Source: Chitinophagaceae bacterium
GTDB taxonomy: Bacteria; Bacteroidota; Bacteroidia; Chitinophagales; Chitinophagaceae
Assembly (NCBI GenBank): GCA_947463755.1
Contig: CANHUK010000084.1
Coordinates: 1-6,708, forward strand
DNA length: 6,708 nt
Reading direction: 5' to 3'
Positions 1-6,708 of this stretch are shown here, one piece after another. Under the pieces are notes generated by a model. The model was not told where the DNA came from, ran no database searches, and saw only the letters and a list, made by a program, of their open reading frames with translations. The translations under genes were made by a program, and so were the position numbers. Each line of letters opens with the position of its first letter. Position 1 is the first letter of the stretch.

Positions 1-7
1 ATGATGA

Positions 8-1351
8 TCATTGTTTAGATGTCTTGCCCTCCTTACCCAGCTCCCGGACAACGCCATGGACGATGTCTTCGCGCTGGATGTGCCCAGATCCGCGGCCCCG
101 CGCACTCAGCCATGCGAACTGCACGGCATTGGTGATGGCTCCCCCCGACACTTCGTGATCCGCAGCGATGGCCCTGAGGTCCAGGTCCGGTCCGAGTGCA
201 AAGGGAGCGAGCTGCCCCCTCCAGATCAATTCACGTTCACGCGCATCCGGCATGGCAAAATGGACAATGCTCTGAAAACGGCGGATGAAAGCACGGTCGA
301 TATTAGGCTTGAGATTCGTTGCCAGGATCACCAGTCCGTCGAACTGTTCGATCCGCTGTAACAGGTAGGATGTCTCCTGGTTCGCATACCGGTCCTTGGC
401 ATCGGATACCTCGGTGCGCTTGGAAAACAGTGATTCGGCTTCATCGAAGAACAGGATCCAGTCCTTGTGTTCGGCCATCCGGAATACGGTGGAGAGGTTC
501 TTCTCCGTCTCTCCGATGTATTTGGACACCAGCTGAGAGAGGTCGATACGATAGACCGGGCGTCGGTGCTCCTTGCCCAGGACCGACACGGTGAGCGTCT
601 TCCCGGTGCCGGGAGGGCCATAGAAAAGGGCGCGGTATCCTCTGCGGAAGGCCTTTCGCAGGGAAGGGTCGGAGCGGATCTCCTCCTGATGGGCCATCCA
701 GGTACGCATATGCCTGACCTCTTCCATGACCTTAGCGTTGAGAATGAGATCATCGAACCCCAGGGATGTCTCCAGCCTGGCGGCGGGGAAGGTGGTGCTG
801 TAACCCGGTTCCCACTCCTCCCCGGTCGTGAGTCGCGATAGCCATTCTTCCGATATGCTGAGCTTGCCCGACCAGAAGGTGTCCGGCACGGGGGCAGGCT
901 GAAGCCAGAGGATGTTTCGGGCCTTGAAGGGATGCGCTTCAGAAAATATACGCTGTACGCTGACCCGGGTGCTGATATCTCGGCCCGCAAGCACGAAGCA
1001 GACGGTCTCCCCCGTCGGAAAAAATCCCTTGTGATGCGGTGCATCAGCGCCGCCGAATTCTGAGAACCCGCGGGAGATGGACTTATTCTGGATAAAGAAT
1101 CGGTCAAATAATTGCGGGGCAACGTGCGGCACGAGAGACATCGCCAACACGACCCTGTCGAAGATGTCCAGCTCCAATGCGGTGACCAGCCGGCCATACT
1201 GGCTTTCAGGCGGGTGCTCGGGTGCGGGCACGGACCTGACATCGAAGGATCGGTCTTCGAAATAGGAATGCATGCGCAGATCGAGTACGACTGATAACCA
1301 GTCGAGCTCGTTGCGCAGACAGGAAGCGGTATCCTGCTGAGTTTCAGACAT
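8..1351 (-). CDS. AAA+ ATPase of an extracellular contractile injection system (Afp15/PVC15-like)
   Basis: This 447-residue cytoplasmic protein has no signal peptide or membrane segment. Residues 1-200 form an N-terminal domain with a helical start (LDWLSVVLDLRM), a helix-rich block at 58-92 and the motif FFPTGETVCFVLAG (110-123), which I associate with ATPases encoded in eCIS clusters. Residues 200-440 are one AAA+ module: Walker A GPPGTGKT (245-252), Walker B ILFFDEAES (299-307, D303 and E304), sensor 1 ATN (344-346), paired arginine-finger candidates R357/R358 in DRAFIRRF, and a sensor-2 region SGGAITNA (402-409) with no arginine. All catalytic residues are present, so it should bind and hydrolyse ATP. 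The ATG at 1351 fits: the conserved N-terminal helix begins right after it, and it lies 6 bases beyond the stop of the tape measure gene. In the Afp and PVC loci an ATPase follows the tape measure gene in the same way; its exact job there (assembly, length control or cargo loading) is not firmly settled. The AAA+ assignment is near certain; the eCIS role rests on the N-terminal domain and the neighbour. Confidence 0.93.
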   Translation of the reverse strand: MSETQQDTASCLRNELDWLSVVLDLRMHSYFEDRSFDVRSVPAPEHPPESQYGRLVTALELDIFDRVVLAMSLVPHVAPQLFDRFFIQNKSISRGFSEFGGADAPHHKGFFPTGETVCFVLAGRDISTRVSVQRIFSEAHPFKARNILWLQPAPVPDTFWSGKLSISEEWLSRLTTGEEWEPGYSTTFPAARLETSLGFDDLILNAKVMEEVRHMRTWMAHQEEIRSDPSLRKAFRRGYRALFYGPPGTGKTLTVSVLGKEHRRPVYRIDLSQLVSKYIGETEKNLSTVFRMAEHKDWILFFDEAESLFSKRTEVSDAKDRYANQETSYLLQRIEQFDGLVILATNLKPNIDRAFIRRFQSIVHFAMPDARERELIWRGQLAPFALGPDLDLRAIAADHEVSGGAITNAVQFAWLSARGRGSGHIQREDIVHGVVRELGKEGKTSKQ

Positions 1352-1357
1352 GTAAGC

Positions 1358-1852
1358 TTATTTCCAGTGAACGACGAGTCGCTCGGGCATCCAAGATAAC
1401 TGAATCATGGAAATATTCCAAGGAAGGCTGTCCAGGAGCATGTCATAGGGCTTGCGGGCAACCACCAGTTCCCACCGGTCCTCGACCTTGTAAAGCCGTG
1501 CTTCCCGTTTGAGAAAGGTCTCCCGGAACGTGTTCGGGCGGGTCGTCTTCATCTTTTCCCAGTTGCGGATAACCCCCTGGAGCATCTTCCCGCAGAGCTC
1601 CTCTTCCTCAGGTGTGAGTTCGATATCGGCGGGCACCTGGAATTCGAGTGGTGCCCCGCAGATGATCTTGTTGAGTGCCAGCTGGTGCTCTTCCATCTCC
1701 GTGGAACCGGTCACCAGGTACTCGGTGAGCCGAATGGCCCGGGATTGCTCCTCCTCCCCCGGAAAGGTCTTGCCATCGGAAAGTCCGAGACGGGTGAACA
1801 GTCGCCCGAGATAGGGCCATAACAGCACAAGTCCGCCGTTCTGCACCGTGAT
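1358..1852 (-). other. Conserved C-terminal domain of the tape measure protein
   Basis: Residues 1617-1780 of the large protein carry the densest set of recognisable family motifs. They open with an Asn-Gly-Gly-Leu turn into a hydrophobic helix (WPYLGRLFTRLGL). A helix with the LNKIICG signature (N1677, K1678, G1682) follows, then the LTPEEEELC helix, the RETFLKR motif and a closing beta-rich part with the DSLPW (1757-1761) and SWMPE turns. The domain is present and intact in this copy. By analogy it is probably the end that engages one terminus of the tube or baseplate, or partner proteins, but that is inference. Confidence 0.8.
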
Positions 1853-4800
1853 GCCGTCGACCGGGTCAGACTCCGTATCAGGTTCGTTCATCCTGGGGCC
1901 CTCCTCTGGCTTTTCGGGTGGCGCAAGCCGCCGCTCATCATCTGCCGGTGCTTCGATGAGTGCCGGCAGGAGGGCCTTCAGTTCGTCCCAGAGGCTCCGC
2001 TCCTGTGCGGTGAAACGGGAGAGGTCCATCTGCCTGACCCGCAACCACTGACGTTCATCGAGCGAAGCCATCACCTGTTCCATGAACGCCTTCAGCAACT
2101 GGATGGCATGGACGGGCAGTGGCCTGGATTGAGACCACCAAGACAGTACCCGTTCCTGGCGATCCCTGTCGGACCGTGCCCCCGTCGCCCGCCAGGCATC
2201 GATGCCAAAGCGTATCCGCAAGAGGTCTGTGAACCCCCTGAGCGCCTCGGTCAGTCCGGGCAATACCCACTCATAGAGCACCGTCTCCCCGCGCTCACCA
2301 AAGAGTTCCCGGATCCTGCGCCGGGCCATTCGGTCCTTTGCATATAGAAAGATCGTAGCCCTCAAATCAGGGTCTCCTGCGTCAAGCCGCAAGCGGAGCC
2401 GCCGGTATAATGAAGGGAGATCTGCCTCTGCGGCATCGGGATGCAGCAGTCCGGTCCGCAGGAAGAAAACCATGAGCGCATCAGCATCCGGAGGTCGAAC
2501 ACCACCATCCTTCAGTTCACGCCGGATGATAAATTGCAGGAAGGGAGAACGCGTTGTCCGCCACGCAGACCGGGGCAGAACCGACAGCGTCTGACGGGCA
2601 AGCCGGGCGAAGGAGGGAATGGCCAGCGCGGCCCGGAGGAAGCCCTCCGTTTGTCCGGCACGGGCAATGGCTCCGGATGCAAAAAACCGACGATAGGTCC
2701 TCAGGAAGAGGATCAGATCCGACTTCCGGACACGGGAATGACCGGCCAGGTCTGAGAAGACCTCCAGGTACCGGCGCAAGGCCCCGTCCGTTGATTTTTC
2801 TATCAGACTTAAAAAAACATGTTCCGATAACACCGAAGGCCGATAGAATTCAAGTGCCCGCGGCAGGAGGCTGTCATGCAGGGATGGGAGGGTCAGAAAG
2901 AGCCCGGGACCCGCCTGATTGAGCTCAGCCACCTGCTGTCGGTAAACGGACGCCTCCGTTTCCGACCCGACGGGTGCCGGCATCTTCCCGCTCTCAAGGA
3001 AGGTCAGCATGGCATCAGAAACGGCAACACCCCCAAAGCGGTGTTGCTCGCCACCCGGCAGACGGGCACCCGCTGCGGCGGACGCTGTCCATGTCACCGG
3101 CCAGAGTGCCAGCAGCTCATCCAATGTGATCTTGGAACGGGTAGCCAGCATGTCCGCCGCCAATTTCAGGAAGATGGGCGGCACGCCGTCGATGCCTTCG
3201 GCGATGAGATCCGCGGGGATGTCGCCACGTCGAAACAATTCCGGCAGCCCTGATGCCATGAACAAGTCAACCTGCAGTCTCCTGGCTGTCTGATGGAGCC
3301 ATAACCGTTGGGTGATCACCATCCTGCGGATGGCAACAGCCGCCTGCTGCCGGTCTGGATAAAGACGTGCCGAGGCGAGGAAGGCCGACCATCCATCGAT
3401 GATGCGGCGCAGGTCGACGGCCGGCGACAGCCTTTCCAGGAGCACAGACATGGCCTGCGGAGGAAGTGTCCGGGCGAGCCGTTCGGCGGCGCGGGCGTTC
3501 CAATGCCGGCCGGTCACCCATGCCCTGAGAGCGGCGAGGATGCGCACCGCATCCCGACTGCCGGGACGCCAGAGCGCAGCCAGCTCTTCCGGAGTGATCA
3601 TCCCGCGCAGCAGACGCTCCTGGTAGGATAGCGGCTCCTCCCCGGGAGGCTTCCTGACGGACGGGGTAGTGCCGGGCCCCTCGATGCCCTTCGATCGAAG
3701 ATGTTCATCCAATATCTCCACCGGCATCCCCGCACGGATAAGTCGCTCGTATACGCCCCGCACCGATGATGGTGACAGTCCGTCGAAGAAAGCGTGGGCA
3801 TCCAGCCAGGATCTATGCATGCGAACGGGATCCGGCGATGCCTCGGATAACGCCCCCAGTATGGATTCCACCAGGGCTTTGAACCGCTGTCGGCGCGTGC
3901 CAGCAGCCGGCATGTCAGACATCCCCCGCATCCAGACACCCAATACACGTTGAACACCGCGCGCTGAGGTGTCCGGCGACTGCATCATCCCAAAATAGCA
4001 TTCCATCCAGTCGCTCCGGTCGCCCTTCAATGTGGACGTGACATCCGTGATCTTCAACCCATCAAGCGAGGCATCTGTTTTCCGGAGCGGATCGTGCAGG
4101 TCGGCCAACACATCCCACCAGGAAATCCTACCTGCTGACGTGAGAAGTCTCTGGGCGGCGCGGTTGAGCGATTGGCGGCCGCGCGTCTTTCCGGCAGCTA
4201 CCGGTGACTGCAATAAGGCTTCCAGGAAGTCCTCCGGCTGCCAGCCGTCGTTGGCCGACCGGTCGTACCAGGCTTGGGTGAGTGTTCTAACCTGATCGCG
4301 GCGCAGATGATACCTCGCAGCGACCGCCCTGATCAGTTGATCGCGGTCCAGCAGACCGCTCATCAGGACACCGTAGGCTTCACCCGCATGCGCAAACACC
4401 CGTTCGATCGTTTGCCCGATCGATGCCAGCCGCTTCAGGTAGTCGGGATGCGAAGCCGGGTCTGCAGCCCGCAGGACATGTCCCTCCGGAAACCTGCCCG
4501 AATCCAGGATGGCCCGGAGGGTGAGAGCCGCCGTTTCGTCAACGACAGGACTTCCCGCCGGCTGCAACAGGTTGCGGTATCGAAGGATACCACTCCGACC
4601 CGCATCTTCAACGCCGATCGCCAGCAGAGGAAACAGGAGGTCACGCCGACGCGTGCCGAGGCTCCGCGCGATCTGTGCCATCCATTGTGCATCGGTTGCC
4701 CCCGCAAGCCTTTCCCGAAATGATGCGGAGAGGAGTCCGGCAGCGGAAGCCCGCCGCATGGTCTCAAATACCACTTCCGCCAGATCGGGTGGCTCCAGGT

Positions 4801-6708
4801 CAGGTGACAGGTAATATGCATAGGCATCAAGGGTCGTGAAGGCAGTGAGTTCTTCGCGTCCCGCAGTAAGCCAGCGACTGCGGAGCAGGATCTCGACGGC
4901 CTGCCGGAAGGTACGCGCGATCTTGTCTGTCTGCGCGGCCGGCAGGAGTCGACGAATCTGCTCGAAGATGCCGGAGGGGTCAGTGTAGGCAAAAAACTGA
5001 GCAAGCTCCGCATCGAAGCGATGATCGCGCAGGATATCCAGGAGTTTTCCGCGGTGCTTGGTAAGCAGCAGCTCGAAACTAAATGGGATGTTATCGAAAA
5101 AACGATCCCCGACTCCTTGCAACACCAGGTCGAGGTTCAGGATATGGTAGAGCCGAAGGATGGAATTTTCGCGGCGCAGTGCGGACTTTCGGCCTCCCGC
5201 CTTTGACGGCGTCGCTGCGGCGGGACTGAAGTAACCCCGGACGTCTGCCAGGGAGGCCGGGGGCATGGACGCACCGGTACGTTCCGGTTGCAGGATCCGT
5301 CTGACCCTGCCGAAGATCCGCTGCAGACTGAAGGGTGCGCCGGCGCCGTCAAGTGTCGCCTCCACAAAGACATGCCGGGCCTCGTCAATGATGGTTTCCG
5401 GCTCCCGGGCGGACCCCCTGGATATCGGAATATCTGTCATCCGCTGCCACTCCCGGTCGACCCGTTCCGCCTGTTCGTCGTATAGCAGGCGCAGCAATGC
5501 GGTAAAGAGTTCCCGGGAGATCTTCCGTCCCCTGATGGCCGGCAACAACAGTGATCTGACATGCGAAGCCTCGTAATACCAGCGATAAGCGGTGAGATGC
5601 CGGACGAGTTCGATCAGTCCGATACCGGCGGGTTCAACGTCCGGCAACTCCGGGCCAGCGTCCGGAAGCGTCAACTTGAATCTCCCGGAAACAGAAGCGG
5701 CCAGCGCATCGTTGGGATGCTTGTAAGCGCTGTAGCGGAAGGCGAAGACCAGAAATTCCGGCTCCACCCCCAGATATTCCGAAAGTCCCGTCAGCAGGGC
5801 GGGCATATCCGCTGCGTCCAGCGTCAGCGGCGTCGGCGTCGGCAGACGGATATAGGTGGATATGAGCTCCTGCAGCGCGCGGGTATGCCGGCCAAAGACC
5901 TGGGTCCCCTTCACCAGGATCAGGGCCCTGACAACGGCCCTTGGCAATATGTCGAGCAATTCGGCGGGCACCGGCTCCATCAGATCTAGCGGGGTTCTGC
6001 CACTTCCCGATTCCGGGCCTTCATCCCGGTCAGCTCTGCTGCGATCACCCGATGCCCCGGCTTCCCCGGATAGTTTACCCCCGAGCCTGCGGCCATCAGC
6101 AACAACCCGACCATCGTCTGGCTGACCGGTGGCACGCGTACCTAAGGATCGGTCCGCCTCCACATCATATTGTACTGATGCTTGTCGGCCCGCAACTCCG
6201 TCCGCAACGGAACTTCCAGGTTCTCCCCGATCGAGGCTACCGGATCGGTTGTCGGATGAAGAACCTTCCGTAAAAGGCCTTCCAGCCCCCTCTTGCCCGA
6301 CGACCTGTTGGCCCGGCTCGCCGACTGTTGGAAAACGTCCGCCGTCTATCCGATCACCACCCGTTTGCTTGTCAGCCGAAGCACTGGCCGTTAAAGTGTT
6401 ACCGGCTCCCTCCTGCCCGGAGTGCTTATGATCAGCCCGCACTTTGCCCTGAAGATCCGCTGGCGATGGTAAAGGCGAAGACAGGCCTGAGGCCGGCGAC
6501 ACGAGGCTTGCGGATCCCCTTGACGGATCGACCGCATTGTTCGGAGTACCTGCAGTCGACCCCGGCCCTGATGCTCCGCTATCGGATGTTCGGGGATCTT
6601 CCCGCCTTGTGTCAGACAACGGCCGTGCGCCATCCATCCCGGGCAAATGATCCGGCCCGTGATCGACAGATCCCCCAGAGGCCTGTATCCCCCCAGGCAA
6701 TGCCGAAG
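1358..6708 (-). CDS. Contractile injection system tape measure protein (Afp14-like), 5'-partial
   Basis: At least 1780 residues are visible, and the frame is open to the right edge of the window. The last 164 residues match what I know of the CIS tape measure family C-terminus: NGGLVLLWPYLGRLF (1621-1635), an ALNKIICG block (1675-1682), RETFLKR (1726-1732), LLDSLPW (1755-1761), LSWMPE (1768-1773) and a terminal VVHWK. In such particles this protein is thought to set tube and sheath length during assembly. Visible layout: residues 1-237 disordered and Gly/Ser/Asp/Arg-rich; about 240-1580 mostly amphipathic helices, with Pro/Gly breaks near 489-506 and 1004-1023; acidic Pro-rich linker 1583-1616; conserved domain 1617-1780. 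No hydrophobic stretch is long enough for a membrane helix, unlike many phage tape measures. The first start-type codon, TTG at 6700, opens directly into disordered sequence, and the codons before it (TCG, GCA) are sense. Family members usually begin with a short conserved domain that is absent here, so the real start probably lies upstream, outside the window. The AAA+ gene follows after 6 bases. The family call is strong from the C-terminus; the middle is not recognisable on its own. Confidence 0.88.
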   Translation of the reverse strand, partial: SALPGGIQASGGSVDHGPDHLPGMDGARPLSDTRREDPRTSDSGASGPGSTAGTPNNAVDPSRGSASLVSPASGLSSPLPSPADLQGKVRADHKHSGQEGAGNTLTASASADKQTGGDRIDGGRFPTVGEPGQQVVGQEGAGRPFTEGSSSDNRSGSLDRGEPGSSVADGVAGRQASVQYDVEADRSLGTRATGQPDDGRVVADGRRLGGKLSGEAGASGDRSRADRDEGPESGSGRTPLDLMEPVPAELLDILPRAVVRALILVKGTQVFGRHTRALQELISTYIRLPTPTPLTLDAADMPALLTGLSEYLGVEPEFLVFAFRYSAYKHPNDALAASVSGRFKLTLPDAGPELPDVEPAGIGLIELVRHLTAYRWYYEASHVRSLLLPAIRGRKISRELFTALLRLLYDEQAERVDREWQRMTDIPISRGSAREPETIIDEARHVFVEATLDGAGAPFSLQRIFGRVRRILQPERTGASMPPASLADVRGYFSPAAATPSKAGGRKSALRRENSILRLYHILNLDLVLQGVGDRFFDNIPFSFELLLTKHRGKLLDILRDHRFDAELAQFFAYTDPSGIFEQIRRLLPAAQTDKIARTFRQAVEILLRSRWLTAGREELTAFTTLDAYAYYLSPDLEPPDLAEVVFETMRRASAAGLLSASFRERLAGATDAQWMAQIARSLGTRRRDLLFPLLAIGVEDAGRSGILRYRNLLQPAGSPVVDETAALTLRAILDSGRFPEGHVLRAADPASHPDYLKRLASIGQTIERVFAHAGEAYGVLMSGLLDRDQLIRAVAARYHLRRDQVRTLTQAWYDRSANDGWQPEDFLEALLQSPVAAGKTRGRQSLNRAAQRLLTSAGRISWWDVLADLHDPLRKTDASLDGLKITDVTSTLKGDRSDWMECYFGMMQSPDTSARGVQRVLGVWMRGMSDMPAAGTRRQRFKALVESILGALSEASPDPVRMHRSWLDAHAFFDGLSPSSVRGVYERLIRAGMPVEILDEHLRSKGIEGPGTTPSVRKPPGEEPLSYQERLLRGMITPEELAALWRPGSRDAVRILAALRAWVTGRHWNARAAERLARTLPPQAMSVLLERLSPAVDLRRIIDGWSAFLASARLYPDRQQAAVAIRRMVITQRLWLHQTARRLQVDLFMASGLPELFRRGDIPADLIAEGIDGVPPIFLKLAADMLATRSKITLDELLALWPVTWTASAAAGARLPGGEQHRFGGVAVSDAMLTFLESGKMPAPVGSETEASVYRQQVAELNQAGPGLFLTLPSLHDSLLPRALEFYRPSVLSEHVFLSLIEKSTDGALRRYLEVFSDLAGHSRVRKSDLILFLRTYRRFFASGAIARAGQTEGFLRAALAIPSFARLARQTLSVLPRSAWRTTRSPFLQFIIRRELKDGGVRPPDADALMVFFLRTGLLHPDAAEADLPSLYRRLRLRLDAGDPDLRATIFLYAKDRMARRRIRELFGERGETVLYEWVLPGLTEALRGFTDLLRIRFGIDAWRATGARSDRDRQERVLSWWSQSRPLPVHAIQLLKAFMEQVMASLDERQWLRVRQMDLSRFTAQERSLWDELKALLPALIEAPADDERRLAPPEKPEEGPRMNEPDTESDPVDGITVQNGGLVLLWPYLGRLFTRLGLSDGKTFPGEEEQSRAIRLTEYLVTGSTEMEEHQLALNKIICGAPLEFQVPADIELTPEEEELCGKMLQGVIRNWEKMKTTRPNTFRETFLKREARLYKVEDRWELVVARKPYDMLLDSLPWNISMIQLSWMPERLVVHWK
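1361..1365 (-). promoter_or_regulatory. Possible weak ribosome binding site of the ATPase gene
   Basis: On the minus strand GGAAA lies within the last codons of the tape measure gene, 9 bases before the ATPase ATG. It is only a partial Shine-Dalgarno match. Its position spanning the end of the upstream gene, with the two genes 6 bases apart, suggests that ribosomes finishing the tape measure protein could reinitiate on the ATPase. Confidence 0.3.
1856..1954 (-). other. Acidic, proline-rich interdomain linker in the tape measure protein
   Basis: Residues 1583-1615 contain about a dozen Asp/Glu and six Pro, with no aromatic residues. They separate the last helical block from the conserved C-terminal domain. 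Composition alone shows this to be a flexible, probably disordered joint; no motif is recognised in it. Confidence 0.6.
3632..3691 (-). other. Pro/Gly-rich linker within the helical region
   Basis: Residues 1004-1023 (KGIEGPGTTPSVRKPPGEEP) contain five prolines and four glycines between two Leu-rich helical blocks. This marks a probable hinge splitting the helical region into separate segments. There is no catalytic or binding motif. Confidence 0.5.
5183..5236 (-). other. Ala/Pro/Lys-rich linker within the helical region
   Basis: Residues 489-506 (RGYFSPAAATPSKAGGRK) are short-side-chain rich and basic, and sit between two helical blocks. They are read as a flexible break. This is a composition-based call only. 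Confidence 0.4.
5990..6708 (-). other. Low-complexity, predicted disordered region of the tape measure protein
   Basis: Residues 1-237 of the visible frame are almost entirely Gly, Ser, Ala, Asp, Arg, Pro and Glu, with only three aromatic residues (F123, F143, Y178), no Trp, no Cys and only four Lys. Structured sequence starts abruptly at about residue 240 with PVPAELLDILPRAVVRALI. The reading frame is uninterrupted and codon use looks like the rest of the gene, so this is coding sequence rather than a decayed spacer. It probably connects an N-terminal domain lying beyond the window edge to the helical body. Confidence 0.75.
6179..6418 (-). repeat. Diverged 120-base (40-residue) tandem repeat in the disordered region
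   Basis: The hexapeptide GQEGAG occurs at residues 95-100 (bases 6401-6418) and 135-140 (bases 6281-6298), exactly 40 codons apart. Further matches at the same spacing are T104/T144, S108/S148, D110/D150 and G114/G154. A GEPG tetrapeptide follows in each copy, at 127-130 and 159-162, but at a shorter offset in the second. The two copies are clearly diverged, so this is an old internal duplication or a convergent low-complexity pattern. The right boundary of the second copy is approximate. Confidence 0.45.

Larger units (their letters stand above)
1961..5983 (-). other. Long helical central region of the tape measure protein
   Basis: Residues 240-1580 are dominated by Leu, Ala and Arg in short amphipathic helix-turn-helix units, for example ITPEELAALW followed by AVRILAALRAWV, and ERLARTLPPQAMSVLLERL (1073-1091). 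The pattern of an LxxLxxxLP-type helix, a short turn and a second Leu/Arg helix recurs loosely and looks like an alpha-solenoid or helical hairpin array rather than a single continuous coiled coil. Two Pro/Gly-rich breaks divide it into three blocks, roughly 240-488, 507-1003 and 1024-1580. The helical character is inferred from residue patterns by eye. Confidence 0.5.

Noticed and set aside
1..10. Short palindrome-like run (ATGATCAT) just past the ATPase stop, considered as part of a terminator or binding site
   Set aside because: It is too short, AT-rich and cut by the window edge. No stem of useful length or T-run can be seen.
328..1242. A 304-codon open frame on the minus strand overlapping the ATPase gene
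   Set aside because: It lies in another frame of the same strand. Its translation is rich in Ser, Pro, Arg and Trp with no domain, while the overlapping frame encodes a complete AAA+ module. It is a by-product of GC-rich codon use.
4274..4723. A 149-codon plus-strand open frame opposite the tape measure gene, and several shorter plus-strand frames across the window
   Set aside because: They lie entirely antisense to well-supported coding sequence, have no recognisable domain and no convincing ribosome binding site.
4435..5013. A 192-codon open frame on the minus strand inside the tape measure gene
   Set aside because: Its Ser/Arg/Pro-rich, low-information translation is typical of a shifted frame in GC-rich coding DNA. 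The main frame runs through it without interruption.
6179..6418. Repeated DNA considered as a CRISPR or other non-coding repeat array
   Set aside because: Only two diverged copies exist, the period is a whole number of codons, and the reading frame stays open. It is a coding repeat.
5990..6700. Possible decayed or frameshifted region because of the odd composition
   Set aside because: There is no stop codon in the frame over more than 230 codons, and the composition is typical of disordered linkers rather than random sequence.

Overview
The window holds two adjacent minus-strand genes that fill it almost completely. Read in the direction of transcription (right to left), they are a very large protein (5'-truncated by the window edge, at least 1780 residues) and a 447-residue AAA+ ATPase. 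The large protein ends in a domain I recognise as the C-terminal signature of contractile injection system tape measure proteins (Afp14/PVC14 type). The ATPase is of the type that accompanies such proteins (Afp15/PVC15 type). The window is therefore a piece of an extracellular contractile injection system (eCIS) operon, a phage-tail-like particle related to the antifeeding prophage, Photorhabdus virulence cassettes and MAC arrays. Sheath, tube, baseplate, fibre and effector genes are not in the window.

Layout: bases 1-7 are non-coding sequence after the ATPase stop. Bases 8-1351 encode the ATPase. Bases 1352-1357 are a 6-base intergenic gap. Bases 1358-6708 encode the tape measure-like protein, whose reading frame is still open at the right edge. 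Its visible part is modular: a disordered Gly/Ser/Asp/Arg-rich stretch of about 237 residues containing a diverged 40-residue tandem repeat, then about 1340 residues of mostly helical sequence broken by two short Pro/Gly linkers, then an acidic Pro-rich linker, then the conserved C-terminal domain of about 165 residues. No RNA genes, mobile elements, CRISPR arrays, promoters or terminators are visible. There is no intergenic stretch longer than 6 bases except the 7 bases at the left edge.

Organism: the DNA is moderately GC-rich (judged by eye, high fifties percent), arginine strongly outnumbers lysine, and the one visible ribosome-binding region is weak. The N-terminal half of the ATPase resembles, from memory, eCIS ATPases common in Bacteroidota and relatives. 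A GC-rich member of the Bacteroidota/Chlorobiota group would fit, but two genes of a horizontally mobile system cannot settle the taxonomy.

How they work together (family knowledge plus inference): the tape measure protein sets tube and sheath length during particle assembly, and the AAA+ ATPase is thought to act in assembly, remodelling or cargo handling. The 6-base spacing suggests that the two are co-transcribed and perhaps translationally coupled.
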